Part shown: piece after piece, positions 41,902 to 49,579 of the stretch
Numbering within the stretch: the stretch's first letter is position 1
Layout: each line of letters begins with the position of its first letter
NCBI RefSeq assembly: GCF_009674625.1
Contig: NZ_WKJQ01000001.1
Coordinates: 2,852,001 to 2,916,000 of the forward strand
From: Haloferax marinum
GTDB lineage: Archaea; Halobacteriota; Halobacteria; Halobacteriales; Haloferacaceae
Direction: 5' to 3'
Length of the DNA: 64,000 bases
Program-made: the position numbers and the translations under genes
Notes under the pieces: generated by a model
Seen by the model: only the letters and a program-made list of their open reading frames with translations
The model's database searches: none
Told to the model about the DNA's origin: nothing

Positions 41902-42770
41902 CGTCGGAGTAGTCGCCCGAGTTCGTGAAGCGGGCCGCCGACGACGTCGCCGCTCCGCGCGAGGATGACCGTCCGGTCGGTCTGGTCGACGACCCGCCGA
42001 GGGACCGACCCGACGAGCTTCCGTCGGAGAGAGCCCTTCCGGGTCGCCCCCATCACGACCACGTCGTGAGCGGCCGCCTCGTCGACGATGGCGCCGGTCA
42101 CGTCGTCGCTCTCCCGGACCGTCGTCTCGACCGGTACTTCGGGGCCGTCCACGCCGGCCAGCGCTTCGCGCCCCTCGGCGGCAAGTGCCGCGGCGTCGCC
42201 TGACGTCTCGACCGAAAACACGAGCACGCGGGCGTCGTTCCGAGCAGCGATAGCTATCGCGGCCCGAGCGGCGGTCTCGACGTGCGGGCCACCCGCGACC
42301 GGGAGGAGGATGGAGTCGACGCCGTTGGCTTCGTGGCCGACGCGCTCGACGTACAAGTCACAGGGTGCGCGCTCGACGAGCGCGTCGACGGTCGTCCCGA
42401 AGACGGCGTCGGTTCGCTGTTCCTGCGGACGCCAGCCGACGACGAGTGCGGCTGGGTCGGTCTCTTCGACCGCCGCGAGCAGCCCTCTCGCGGCCGACCG
42501 CGCCACGAGTACGTCGCGTTCGATGGTGACGCCCTCCGGTGTGGTCGCCCGGTCGAGCAGTTCGTGACTGCTGTCGGCGAACTCACGGACGATGGTCTCG
42601 TCTGAGAACACTCTGAACGGGGAGTCTGAACGCTTCACTGCGACGGTCACGACCCGAACCGTGCCCGCCCCGAGGTCGGCGAGGTCGCCGGCGGTACGAA
42701 CCAACTGCTGGACGTTATCCAAACTCTCGACGCCAACGAGTACGGGCTTGTCCGACCTCGGATTATGCAT
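41895..42770 (-). CDS. Tandem universal stress protein (two UspA domains)
   Basis: 291 residues from the ATG at 42770; a second ATG one codon upstream is equally good. Two UspA domains: residues about 8-143 and 150-288. The second ends in VVMGATRKGSLRRKLVGSVP, a clear ATP-binding G-x2-G-x9-G pattern; the first has a shorter VVGWRPQEQRTDAVFGTTVD loop, probably not nucleotide-binding. The gene overlaps the PiT permease by 7 bases. This UspA-transporter coupling is common in haloarchaea. Its products probably bind the permease or respond to ATP level (inference). Confidence 0.92.
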   Translation of the reverse strand: MHNPRSDKPVLVGVESLDNVQQLVRTAGDLADLGAGTVRVVTVAVKRSDSPFRVFSDETIVREFADSSHELLDRATTPEGVTIERDVLVARSAARGLLAAVEETDPAALVVGWRPQEQRTDAVFGTTVDALVERAPCDLYVERVGHEANGVDSILLPVAGGPHVETAARAAIAIAARNDARVLVFSVETSGDAAALAAEGREALAGVDGPEVPVETTVRESDDVTGAIVDEAAAHDVVVMGATRKGSLRRKLVGSVPRRVVDQTDRTVILARSGDVVGGPLHELGRLLRRW

Positions 42771-42978
42771 CATGCTGGCTTCTCCCCGTCGGAGCAAAAG
42801 GGTTCGCGCTGGCGACGGCGCAGTCAGGGGAGACGACGCCTTCTGACGCATCTCGAGTGACGCTACGAAGTGACGAACCGCACCGGTTACGGCCGCTGGA
42901 CTATGGAGGCCAAGAGCGTGGTTGCCGAGGGCGAGAAGGTCGAGGTGCCCGACGTGTTACCTGTAGTTTGTCGACTGC

Positions 42979-43000
42979 TAGTGCTCCGGGCGACAATTCT
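42979..43000 (+). repeat. Copy 3 of dispersed motif TAGTGCTCCGGGCGACAATTCT
   Basis: It matches the copies at 38069 and 38290 except for one T-to-C change and one inserted A. It sits about 70 bases upstream of an isolated, unrecognised zinc-ribbon gene and within a short frame (42903-43022) that looks like a gene remnant. Confidence 0.65.
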
Positions 43001-43072
43001 GACTCACGGTGAGCGTCTGTGAGCTCGATGTCATATGCAACCGTTTATTACTAGTTTATTCGAGCTTACACT

Positions 43073-43996
43073 ATGGGTTCTTGGACTGTTCTCTCGTTTG
43101 GCGTCGTCGACCCCGAAGAACGGCTTGCGCGGGTTCGGCCACACCTCACGGTGAACGACTTCATAACACTAACCGACAAATCGATGCGCGGCGACGACGG
43201 CGGCGTCCTCGCGCTGACGACCAGTCGGCGGTACGAGCCGTCACCAGAACAGTACTCTCGGCCACGACACGACGACGTCACTATCTACGGTCCCTACATG
43301 GACCTCGTGTTGGAGCCAGGCGAGTACGGCTGTGTGCTCGGCGTGAGTAACTCTGCCGATGCAGGCAGCGGCCCAGTCTACTACAAGCGGAAGTCCGACG
43401 GGGCCATCGAGGTCATCGACTGGGTTGAGGGATACGCACCCAACGTGGGGAAGGCTGCGGCCGACGAGTGCTATGCGAAGTTCGGCTTCCGGCCGGCGCA
43501 TAAGACCCCACCCGAGGTCAGGCACAACGCCTACGTCCGTCACGACCCGTTCGTCCTGTACGACAGGATGTACGAAGTCGAAACGGCTCTCGTGGACCCT
43601 GAAAAGAACGTGTTCGTGGGGCCGGACTGTCCGAACTGTGGCACGACGGGGCCGTTCACCGACGAGTCGAACGTCCAACTCTACATCAAAACCCGACGGT
43701 GCGACCACTGTAGCGGTTCGTACGGCTTCGTCCGCCGTGACAAATTGCAGGCACACGACCAACAGTGTTCCTGTGGCGGCGAGTTCGAGCGCCGCGAGTT
43801 GCAGTATCCGGGTCTCGGGTCGACGGCGTACGAGTGTACGGGGTGCGGCATCGTCACCTTCGACGTACTCGAGCGTGAACTGGACGAACTCGCGCCGCAC
43901 GTCCCGTACAGCGAGCGTGACTGCGTCCACCCAGACTACCGAGGGTTCTACGACGGACACGGGAAGAAGTCGGTGTGGCCTCCAGAGTTAGCGTAA
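43073..43996 (+). CDS. Unrecognised protein with C-terminal zinc ribbons
   Basis: 307 residues. The N-terminal ~180 residues form an alpha/beta region without a motif I can name (aromatic-rich, with VLSFGVVDPEERLARVRPHL and YDRMYEVETALVDPE). The C-terminal third has two zinc-ribbon pairs: CPNCG with CDHC (about residues 187-220) and CSCGG with CTGCG (about 233-267), followed by a basic/aromatic tail. A good TATA box (tttatta, 43045-43051) lies 26 bases upstream. Codon use is a little less GC-biased than neighbours near the start, and the flanks are AT-rich. It could be an accessory gene, an RNA/DNA-binding protein, or a relic of a mobile region. Confidence 0.75.
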   Translation: MGSWTVLSFGVVDPEERLARVRPHLTVNDFITLTDKSMRGDDGGVLALTTSRRYEPSPEQYSRPRHDDVTIYGPYMDLVLEPGEYGCVLGVSNSADAGSGPVYYKRKSDGAIEVIDWVEGYAPNVGKAAADECYAKFGFRPAHKTPPEVRHNAYVRHDPFVLYDRMYEVETALVDPEKNVFVGPDCPNCGTTGPFTDESNVQLYIKTRRCDHCSGSYGFVRRDKLQAHDQQCSCGGEFERRELQYPGLGSTAYECTGCGIVTFDVLERELDELAPHVPYSERDCVHPDYRGFYDGHGKKSVWPPELA

Positions 43997-44090
43997 CCGG
44001 GCGAGTCGCCGACGATGTGCGAACGAAGCACACTTGGACATCTGTCGAGTCATCGGAACAGACGAGTCTGATACAACCGGTTTTAGTGAG

Positions 44091-44107
44091 GTTCTTTTTG
44101 TCTTTGA
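44091..44107 (+). terminator. T-rich tract downstream of the zinc-ribbon gene
   Basis: ttctttttgtctttg (44092-44106) follows the stop at 43996 by about 95 bases on the same strand in an otherwise AT-rich stretch. Archaeal termination uses T tracts like this. It could equally be part of the promoter region of the next gene. Confidence 0.35.
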
Positions 44108-44175
44108 CAACGTATTATGGTATTAATAGTGATATTTTATTGCCGCACTCGACGTTCGACTAGTGAGAGTCTACG

Positions 44176-44613
44176 ATGGCAATCAAACAAGCAGACGAAG
44201 GCGTTCGGGCAACCTCTGACAAATTCTACGACGCACTGACACAGATGGCGAACGGAGACGCTACCGCGATGATAGAACTTTGGCCACACCGGGACGACGT
44301 GACGACGATGCACCCGATCGGTGGGCGCGAAGTAGGATGGGACGAAGTTCGAGGTCCGTGGCAGGCGGTGGCCGACATGGCCGAGGGAGGGAAGATCGAA
44401 CTGTCTGACCAGATTTTCCACGTCTTCGGAGACGTCGCAATCGAACTCGTCACCGAGAACGTCTCGATGTCACTCGGCGGCGAGTCAGTCGAAGGGGCGT
44501 ACCGTACGACGAACGTCTACCACCGCGAAGACGGCGAGTGGCACATCGTCCACCACCACACCGACATCGACACGGAGTTCATCGACATCGTCCAACGGCT
44601 TGGTGACGAATAA
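44176..44613 (+). CDS. SnoaL/NTF2-like fold protein
   Basis: 145 residues with the cone-shaped NTF2/SnoaL-like pattern: an N-terminal helix pair (QADEGVRATSDKFYDALTQM), then antiparallel strands. DDVTTMHPIGGREVGWDEV is the usual active-site-forming segment, and EWHIVHHHTDID near the C-terminus adds a His cluster. Functions in this fold range from cyclisation to isomerisation, and many members are of unknown role; here none can be given. An AT-rich element (tattttattg, 44133-44142) lies 34-43 bases upstream, further than a usual TATA box, so a short leader is possible. Confidence 0.82.
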   Translation: MAIKQADEGVRATSDKFYDALTQMANGDATAMIELWPHRDDVTTMHPIGGREVGWDEVRGPWQAVADMAEGGKIELSDQIFHVFGDVAIELVTENVSMSLGGESVEGAYRTTNVYHREDGEWHIVHHHTDIDTEFIDIVQRLGDE

Positions 44614-44723
44614 TCCACGCCACGTGGAAGAACACCGTTTTCTCTGGGGTTACTGCTGACCGCTGTCGGAGTTCCATCCAAGGTGACACGGCCGACACCC
44701 AGCGACCGACGGTGGGCCGAACC

Positions 44724-45134
44724 TCACTCCACGTCGCTGCCCGTCGTGTACGAGTAGTGTGTCGTCAGGTCCATCGTCGAGAGCATCCCGACGATTCGGT
44801 CACCGTCCCCGACGACTGGAAGGTGGTGAACGTCGTGTCGAATCATCTTCGCGGCCGCCTCGCGGAGCGAACTCCCGACACCGATGGTGAACACAGCGTT
44901 CGACATGTACTGTGACACCCTCGCGTCTGCGTTTCGGTCTCCTTCGGAGACGAATTCGGCGAGGTCGGTGTTCGTAAACATCCCCACCGGTTCGTCGCGC
45001 TCGTCGACGACGACGAGTGAGCCGACACCTTCGACCAGCATCGTCGACGCGGCATCCTGAACTGTCGAGTCGGCGCTGACGGTGAGGATACCTGTCGTCA
45101 TGAGTCGTTCGACGGGGGGTCTCGCTTGTGCCAT
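44724..45134 (-). CDS. CBS-domain protein (two CBS motifs)
   Basis: 136 residues, almost entirely two CBS domains (about residues 8-65 and 75-130), as in GTLTVSADSTVQDAASTML-type starts and PVGMFTNTDLAEFV-type ends. CBS pairs bind AMP, ATP or SAM and regulate partners. A strong TATA element (gttaataatt on the minus strand, 45157-45166) lies about 27 bases upstream of the ATG. The partner is not evident from the neighbours. One of the more strongly promoted-looking small genes here. Confidence 0.9.
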   Translation of the reverse strand: MAQARPPVERLMTTGILTVSADSTVQDAASTMLVEGVGSLVVVDERDEPVGMFTNTDLAEFVSEGDRNADARVSQYMSNAVFTIGVGSSLREAAAKMIRHDVHHLPVVGDGDRIVGMLSTMDLTTHYSYTTGSDVE

Positions 45135-45358
45135 ACGCTCATAGATGTGAGAGAATCGTTAATAATTGTGGGCTGCCTGTCTATTTTGCGGCGTCCAGGC
45201 CGCACCGACACTCGCGGTTCACTCGACGTCAGTCCCTCACAGAAGGGCGGTGACGAACAGCGCGGAGACGACGCGCAGTCACGTCGGTCTCGAACGCGGA
45301 CTATCCTGGCAGAAGTATGTACAATATCTTGATATTGTTTACCAGTGACACAGCCAGT

Positions 45359-45622
45359 ATGGTTCGAACAGTGGCAGTGAGACTCGTCGTCGTCGGCGTG
45401 CTCGTGATGATGACGCTCACGGGAGGGATTGGGATCGTCGCTGCTGACGACACGGGGTCGGGCGACTGCGACGATACAGAGAGAGAACTCTCACCCGCTT
45501 GTGCACGAGGCGATAACCGAGCAACGAGCGAGGACATCGTCGACCGTGCCGAGACGGCCCTCGGCGAGACACCGAACGGTGACAAAGTCATCCGGATTCT
45601 GAAGAAGAAGTTACCGTCGTAA
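45359..45622 (+). CDS. Small secreted protein
   Basis: 87 residues from the ATG at 45359 (MVRTVAVRLVVVGVLVMMTL). Residues about 5-28 form a Sec-type signal peptide ending near VAADD. The mature ~60 residues contain two Cys (DCDD and PACAR) and a Lys-rich C-terminal helix (KVIRILKKKLPS), which could be membrane-active. gatattgttt, 28 bases upstream, is a plausible TATA element. No family recognised. A small cysteine-paired secreted peptide is one possibility, a halocin-like peptide another, but nothing proves either. Confidence 0.65.
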   Translation: MVRTVAVRLVVVGVLVMMTLTGGIGIVAADDTGSGDCDDTERELSPACARGDNRATSEDIVDRAETALGETPNGDKVIRILKKKLPS

Positions 45623-45710
45623 GAACGGACGCGTGCCGAGAGACGGGTGCCACGGTCGGGTGGACCGACGCAGGGTTTCATATCTGCCGTGAGCGAACCA
45701 ACTGCCAACA

Positions 45711-46826
45711 ATGGACACGGTGTCGGACGTGTTGTCGCGTGGACCGGACGAGAGAGTGCAAGTACTAGACAGCGACGGCACGGTCGTGGCACCGGACCTC
45801 GTGCCGGACCTCGACGACGAGACGTTCGTCTCGATGTTTCGCGACCTGCGCTTTTGTCGGCGATTCGACGAGCGAATGATTAGTCTCCAGCGACAGGGCC
45901 GAATCGGAACCTACGCGTCACTCGCGGGACAAGAAGGGTCGCAAATCGGGTCGATGTACGCGCTTTCGGAGGAGGACGTCGTCTCGTATCAGTACCGTGA
46001 ACACGGCGCTGTCGTCGCACGTGACTTCCCGTGGGAGTATCTGCTCTACTGGGCGGGCCACGAGGAGGGCCACGAGGCACTCGCAGACCGGAACGTCTTC
46101 CCGCTCAACATCAGCATCGCAGACCACCTCCCACACGTCACTGGGATGGCGATGGCGATGAAGTTCCGAGACGAACCGCGCGTTGCAGTCGGCCACTTTG
46201 GCGACGGTGCGACGAGCGAAGGAGACTTCCACGAGGCACTGAACTTCGCGGGCGTGTTCGACGTCCCCGCACTGTTCGTGTGCAACAACAACCAGTGGGC
46301 GATATCGACTCCACGAGACGAACAGACCGCGAGTCGAACGTTCGCACAGAAGGCTGACGCCTACGGGTTCGAAGGTGTGCTGGTCGACGGGATGGACCCA
46401 CTGGCGATGTACGTCGTCACCAGTGCCGCCCGCGAGAAAGCACTCGACGCGTCGAGTGAGACCCCGCGACCGACGCTCGTCGAAGCGGTACAGTACAGAT
46501 ACGGCGCACACACGACGGCAGACGACCCGTCGGTCTACCGCGACGAAGCAGAAGTCGAGGAGTGGCGACAGAAGGACCCACTCGACCGATTCGAGGCGTT
46601 CCTTCGAGAGAGTGAACGACTCGACGACGGCCGAGTCGACGAAATCGACGACGAAATCGACGAGATACTCGCTACCGCAATCGACCGAATGGAGTCGTTC
46701 GAGGCGGACCCCGACTCGATGTTCGAGTACGTCTACGAGAACCAGACATCAGAGATTCGTGCCGAGCACGAGGAGTTCCAGAGGCTCCGCGAGAGATACG
46801 GAGACGAGTCGTTCCTGCGGGAGTAG
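45711..46826 (+). CDS. Thiamine-diphosphate dehydrogenase E1 alpha subunit (pyruvate or branched-chain type)
   Basis: 371 residues, the normal length of the E1 alpha subunit of 2-oxoacid dehydrogenase complexes. The thiamine-diphosphate motif is GHFGDGATSEGDFHEALNFA to CNNNQWAIS near 165-200. It would decarboxylate a 2-ketoacid and pass the acyl group to lipoyl-E2. No E1 beta, E2 or E3 gene is adjacent, so it is an orphan subunit: it may pair with an E1 beta encoded elsewhere or act alone. Haloarchaea carry several such paralogues. Convergent with the OsmC gene, 15 bases apart. Confidence 0.9.
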   Translation: MDTVSDVLSRGPDERVQVLDSDGTVVAPDLVPDLDDETFVSMFRDLRFCRRFDERMISLQRQGRIGTYASLAGQEGSQIGSMYALSEEDVVSYQYREHGAVVARDFPWEYLLYWAGHEEGHEALADRNVFPLNISIADHLPHVTGMAMAMKFRDEPRVAVGHFGDGATSEGDFHEALNFAGVFDVPALFVCNNNQWAISTPRDEQTASRTFAQKADAYGFEGVLVDGMDPLAMYVVTSAAREKALDASSETPRPTLVEAVQYRYGAHTTADDPSVYRDEAEVEEWRQKDPLDRFEAFLRESERLDDGRVDEIDDEIDEILATAIDRMESFEADPDSMFEYVYENQTSEIRAEHEEFQRLRERYGDESFLRE

Positions 46827-46841
46827 TGACAGCGTCTGTGC

Positions 46842-47264
46842 TTACTGCACGTCCAGGCTAACGTCGATGCCTGTCTCGTTTTCGACGTTGTCGGTGACTG
46901 GACACCGCTCTTCGACGGCCGCGAGCAACGCTTCGAGTTCTTCTTCGTCCGCAGCTGCGTCCACGGACATCGTCACCTCGACGCCCTGCAGTCCGGGTCG
47001 GTCGTCGCTCTCTTCGCCTCTGTATCTCGCGTAGTTCACGCCGCCTTCGACGGTCACTTCGAGTTCGTCGATGTCGATACCCATGTCTCGGGCGACCATC
47101 GTCGTCGTCGAGTTGAGACAGCCGAGAATCGAACCCAAGAAGTATTCGACTGGATTGACGTCTTTCCCGATTACGAACGTCGCGTCGCCGGTATCGACTT
47201 CCATGCGCTTGGGGCTGATTCGCGTTCCGGTGAGTTCGTACGTCGAGAGAGTTGTGTCGCTCAT
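46842..47264 (-). CDS. OsmC/Ohr-family protein
   Basis: 140 residues from the ATG at 47264; an extension to 47288 is not favoured. The OsmC fold markers are Cys49 (SILGCLNST, in the central helix) and Cys121 (EERCPVTDNV), the reactive pair that reduces organic hydroperoxides; the second has the OsmC 'CPV' context. The Glu that usually accompanies Cys49 is not obvious. It is an oxidative-stress enzyme in bacteria. The gene lies back to back with the aminotransferase gene, both on the minus strand, 107 bases apart. Confidence 0.9.
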   Translation of the reverse strand: MSDTTLSTYELTGTRISPKRMEVDTGDATFVIGKDVNPVEYFLGSILGCLNSTTTMVARDMGIDIDELEVTVEGGVNYARYRGEESDDRPGLQGVEVTMSVDAAADEEELEALLAAVEERCPVTDNVENETGIDVSLDVQ

Positions 47265-47371
47265 ACAATCGTGGTTGGAGATAGGCACACAAAAATCACG
47301 GGACCATTATCGCCGGTTGGGTATCGACCCCGACCGGTCGGTGCGAACGAATGCGTCGATGTGTGGCCGGC

Positions 47372-48484
47372 TTACAACCCTGAGACGTCTTCGATGGCGT
47401 CGGTCAGCGCCTCGATGGACTCCACGTCGTGTTCGCCCATGTGACCGATACGGAACGTCTTCTCACCGAGTGCAGAGCCGTAGCCGTTCGAGAAGGCCAT
47501 GTCGTACTGTTCGTTGACCTGTTCGATGGTTCCTGCAACGTCGATACCCTGCGTGTTCTCGATACAGGCCACCGTCTGGGACTCGTAGCCCTCCTCGGGG
47601 AACATCGCGAAGTGCTCGTTGGCCCACTCTCTCGTGTACTCGGCCATCTCGCGGTGGCGCTGGTCACGCGCGTCGTGGCCTTCGTCGAGCATGTGTTTCA
47701 TCTGCTTGCGGTAGGCCAGCATGATGGGAATCGCGGGCGTGGAGTGCGTCTGGCCTTTCCGGTCGTAGTAATCGATACAGCGCTGGAACCCGCCGTACCA
47801 CGACGCCGAATCTTTCTCGAGTTCGCGCTCGTAGGCGTCCGTGCTGACGGTGCAGATAGCGAGCCCTGGCGGCATCGCGAACGCCTTCTGCGACGACGCG
47901 AAGAGAACGTCGATGTTGTGTTCGTCGATATCGACGTAGTCGCCACCCAGCGCGGAGACGGCGTCGACGACGAAGTACGTGTCTGGGTACTCCGCGACGA
48001 CGTCACCGATCTCTTCGATTGGGTTGCGGACGCCGGTCGAACTCTCGTTCATCACGCAGGTGACGACGTCGTAGTCTGTGTCACTCTGTTCGAGATACTC
48101 GCGGACGTCCTCGGGTTTGACTGCCTTGCCCCACTCGTATTCGAGTCGGTCGACGTTCTTGCCCAGTCGCTCTGCGACGTTGGCGTGGCGTTCGCTGAAA
48201 CTGCCACAGGTCGTACAGAGGATGTTCTCGTCGACGAGGTTGAGCGTCGACGCCTCCCAGAACTCCGTGCCCGACCCCGTGAGGATGATGACGTCGTTGT
48301 CGGTGCCGAGGAACTCTTTCGTGTCCTCGACGATGGTCGTATAGAGGTCGGTCATCTGGTCCATGCGGTGACCGAACATCGGTTCGCACATCGCGTCGAT
48401 GACGTCGTCGCGCACCTCTGTCGGACCGGGGATGTACAGCGTCTTCTTGGGGTAGGCGTCTTTGTATTCGCGTTTTTTGGTCAC
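47372..48484 (-). CDS. Class V aminotransferase, alanine/serine-glyoxylate type
   Basis: 370 residues from a GTG at 48484, chosen because gaggtgg, a Shine-Dalgarno-like sequence, lies 7 bases upstream; the in-frame ATG at 48526 is the alternative. The PLP Lys is Lys200 in FASSQKAFAMP, and the ring-stacking Asp174 is in FVVDAVSALGG. It begins KTLYIPGPTEV, typical of serine-pyruvate/alanine-glyoxylate aminotransferases, including those that work in glycine-serine interconversion. Substrates are uncertain. The nitrilase gene lies 85 bases upstream on the same strand. Confidence 0.92.
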   Translation of the reverse strand: MTKKREYKDAYPKKTLYIPGPTEVRDDVIDAMCEPMFGHRMDQMTDLYTTIVEDTKEFLGTDNDVIILTGSGTEFWEASTLNLVDENILCTTCGSFSERHANVAERLGKNVDRLEYEWGKAVKPEDVREYLEQSDTDYDVVTCVMNESSTGVRNPIEEIGDVVAEYPDTYFVVDAVSALGGDYVDIDEHNIDVLFASSQKAFAMPPGLAICTVSTDAYERELEKDSASWYGGFQRCIDYYDRKGQTHSTPAIPIMLAYRKQMKHMLDEGHDARDQRHREMAEYTREWANEHFAMFPEEGYESQTVACIENTQGIDVAGTIEQVNEQYDMAFSNGYGSALGEKTFRIGHMGEHDVESIEALTDAIEDVSGL

Positions 48485-48569
48485 AGGAACCACCTCAGTA
48501 TGGTCCACTGTGTAGCGGGGTGGCATGGTACTTTTGATTCGGCAGGAGGCGCCAGGGGTGTGCAGACTG

Positions 48570-49391
48570 TCAGTCCTGCCGACGATAATCGCTGTAGGGT
48601 CTGACGCTCGCGTCTGCTCGGGAGCGGTGGATGTCGTCGATGTCGACTGGACACGTCCTGGAGAGTTGTTGGTCCAACGGGAGGGTGAGTCGCGTTCCAC
48701 CCGGTCCGCAGACGTCGTCACACGGTGCAAAGACGGCGCTCCGACCCGTTCCAGCAGGGTCGGCGTCCGAGTCGGTGACGAGCGGAACGGTCGCCACGTA
48801 GCACTGATTTTCGACCGCACGGGCGGCAGCACACCGACGGATTCGTTCCGCACCCGCTGTCGATGCTGTCCACGAGGGAACCGCCAACACCTCCGCACCT
48901 CGGTCGACGACTGAGCGAACCAACTCGGGGAACTCGACATCGTAGCAAATCAGCGGTGCAATCGTCACACCGTTGTGGGTACGCAACGGCGGTTCGGCGT
49001 CACCCGCTTGGGTGCCCGCATCTCGTTCCTCGGGAATGGGGTTCTGCTTGTCGTAGGTCACGACACCATCGGGGGTCGCAACCGGACATCTGTTGGCGAT
49101 TCTCGCGTCTGACGTCGCCACAGGATACGTTCCACCGACGACGACTGCGTCCTCGTCGCTGGCGAGTTCACGCAGGTGTTCGTGGAGGTGAGAAATCGCG
49201 TCGTCTGGCAATGGGCGGTCTGCCGGAGAGAGATTCGAGTCGTAGGTTGGGCCTGCTCCGACGAGTTCCGGCATGATGTAGAGGTCGGCCGGACCTGCCT
49301 GTCGGACGGCGGCAGCCATTCGGTCGGTGAGGTCAGTGATAGTCTCGGACGGGTCGAACGTCAGCTGGCAGAGCCCGATGTGAAAGGTCAT
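48570..49391 (-). CDS. Carbon-nitrogen hydrolase (nitrilase superfamily)
   Basis: 273 residues from the ATG at 49391. The nitrilase catalytic triad is visible: Glu42 (MPELVGAG), Lys115 (YDKQNPIPEE) and Cys149 (ICYDVEFPEL). The overall size fits omega-amidase, beta-ureidopropionase or N-carbamoyl hydrolase enzymes. It follows the CPA antiporter in divergent orientation and precedes the aminotransferase on the same strand; omega-amidase with aminotransferase would deaminate glutamine transamination products (inference). The N-terminal extension to 49565 is not haloarchaeal in character. Confidence 0.9.
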   Translation of the reverse strand: MTFHIGLCQLTFDPSETITDLTDRMAAAVRQAGPADLYIMPELVGAGPTYDSNLSPADRPLPDDAISHLHEHLRELASDEDAVVVGGTYPVATSDARIANRCPVATPDGVVTYDKQNPIPEERDAGTQAGDAEPPLRTHNGVTIAPLICYDVEFPELVRSVVDRGAEVLAVPSWTASTAGAERIRRCAAARAVENQCYVATVPLVTDSDADPAGTGRSAVFAPCDDVCGPGGTRLTLPLDQQLSRTCPVDIDDIHRSRADASVRPYSDYRRQD

Positions 49392-49579
49392 CCGCCCGTA
49401 CACCCGGTTCGACAGTTCATGGACGTAGACGTCTCCGCCGAGACATAAGTTTTCGAGACACACGACGTGCCGAAGTGGCCGTGCTGGACACGGTGTCGGG
49501 CGCTGCAGGTCGGACGAACTGCGCGCGGCACTCCTATTTGGCCATAGACATTTACAGTCACTCACCCGTTGAATAAGAT

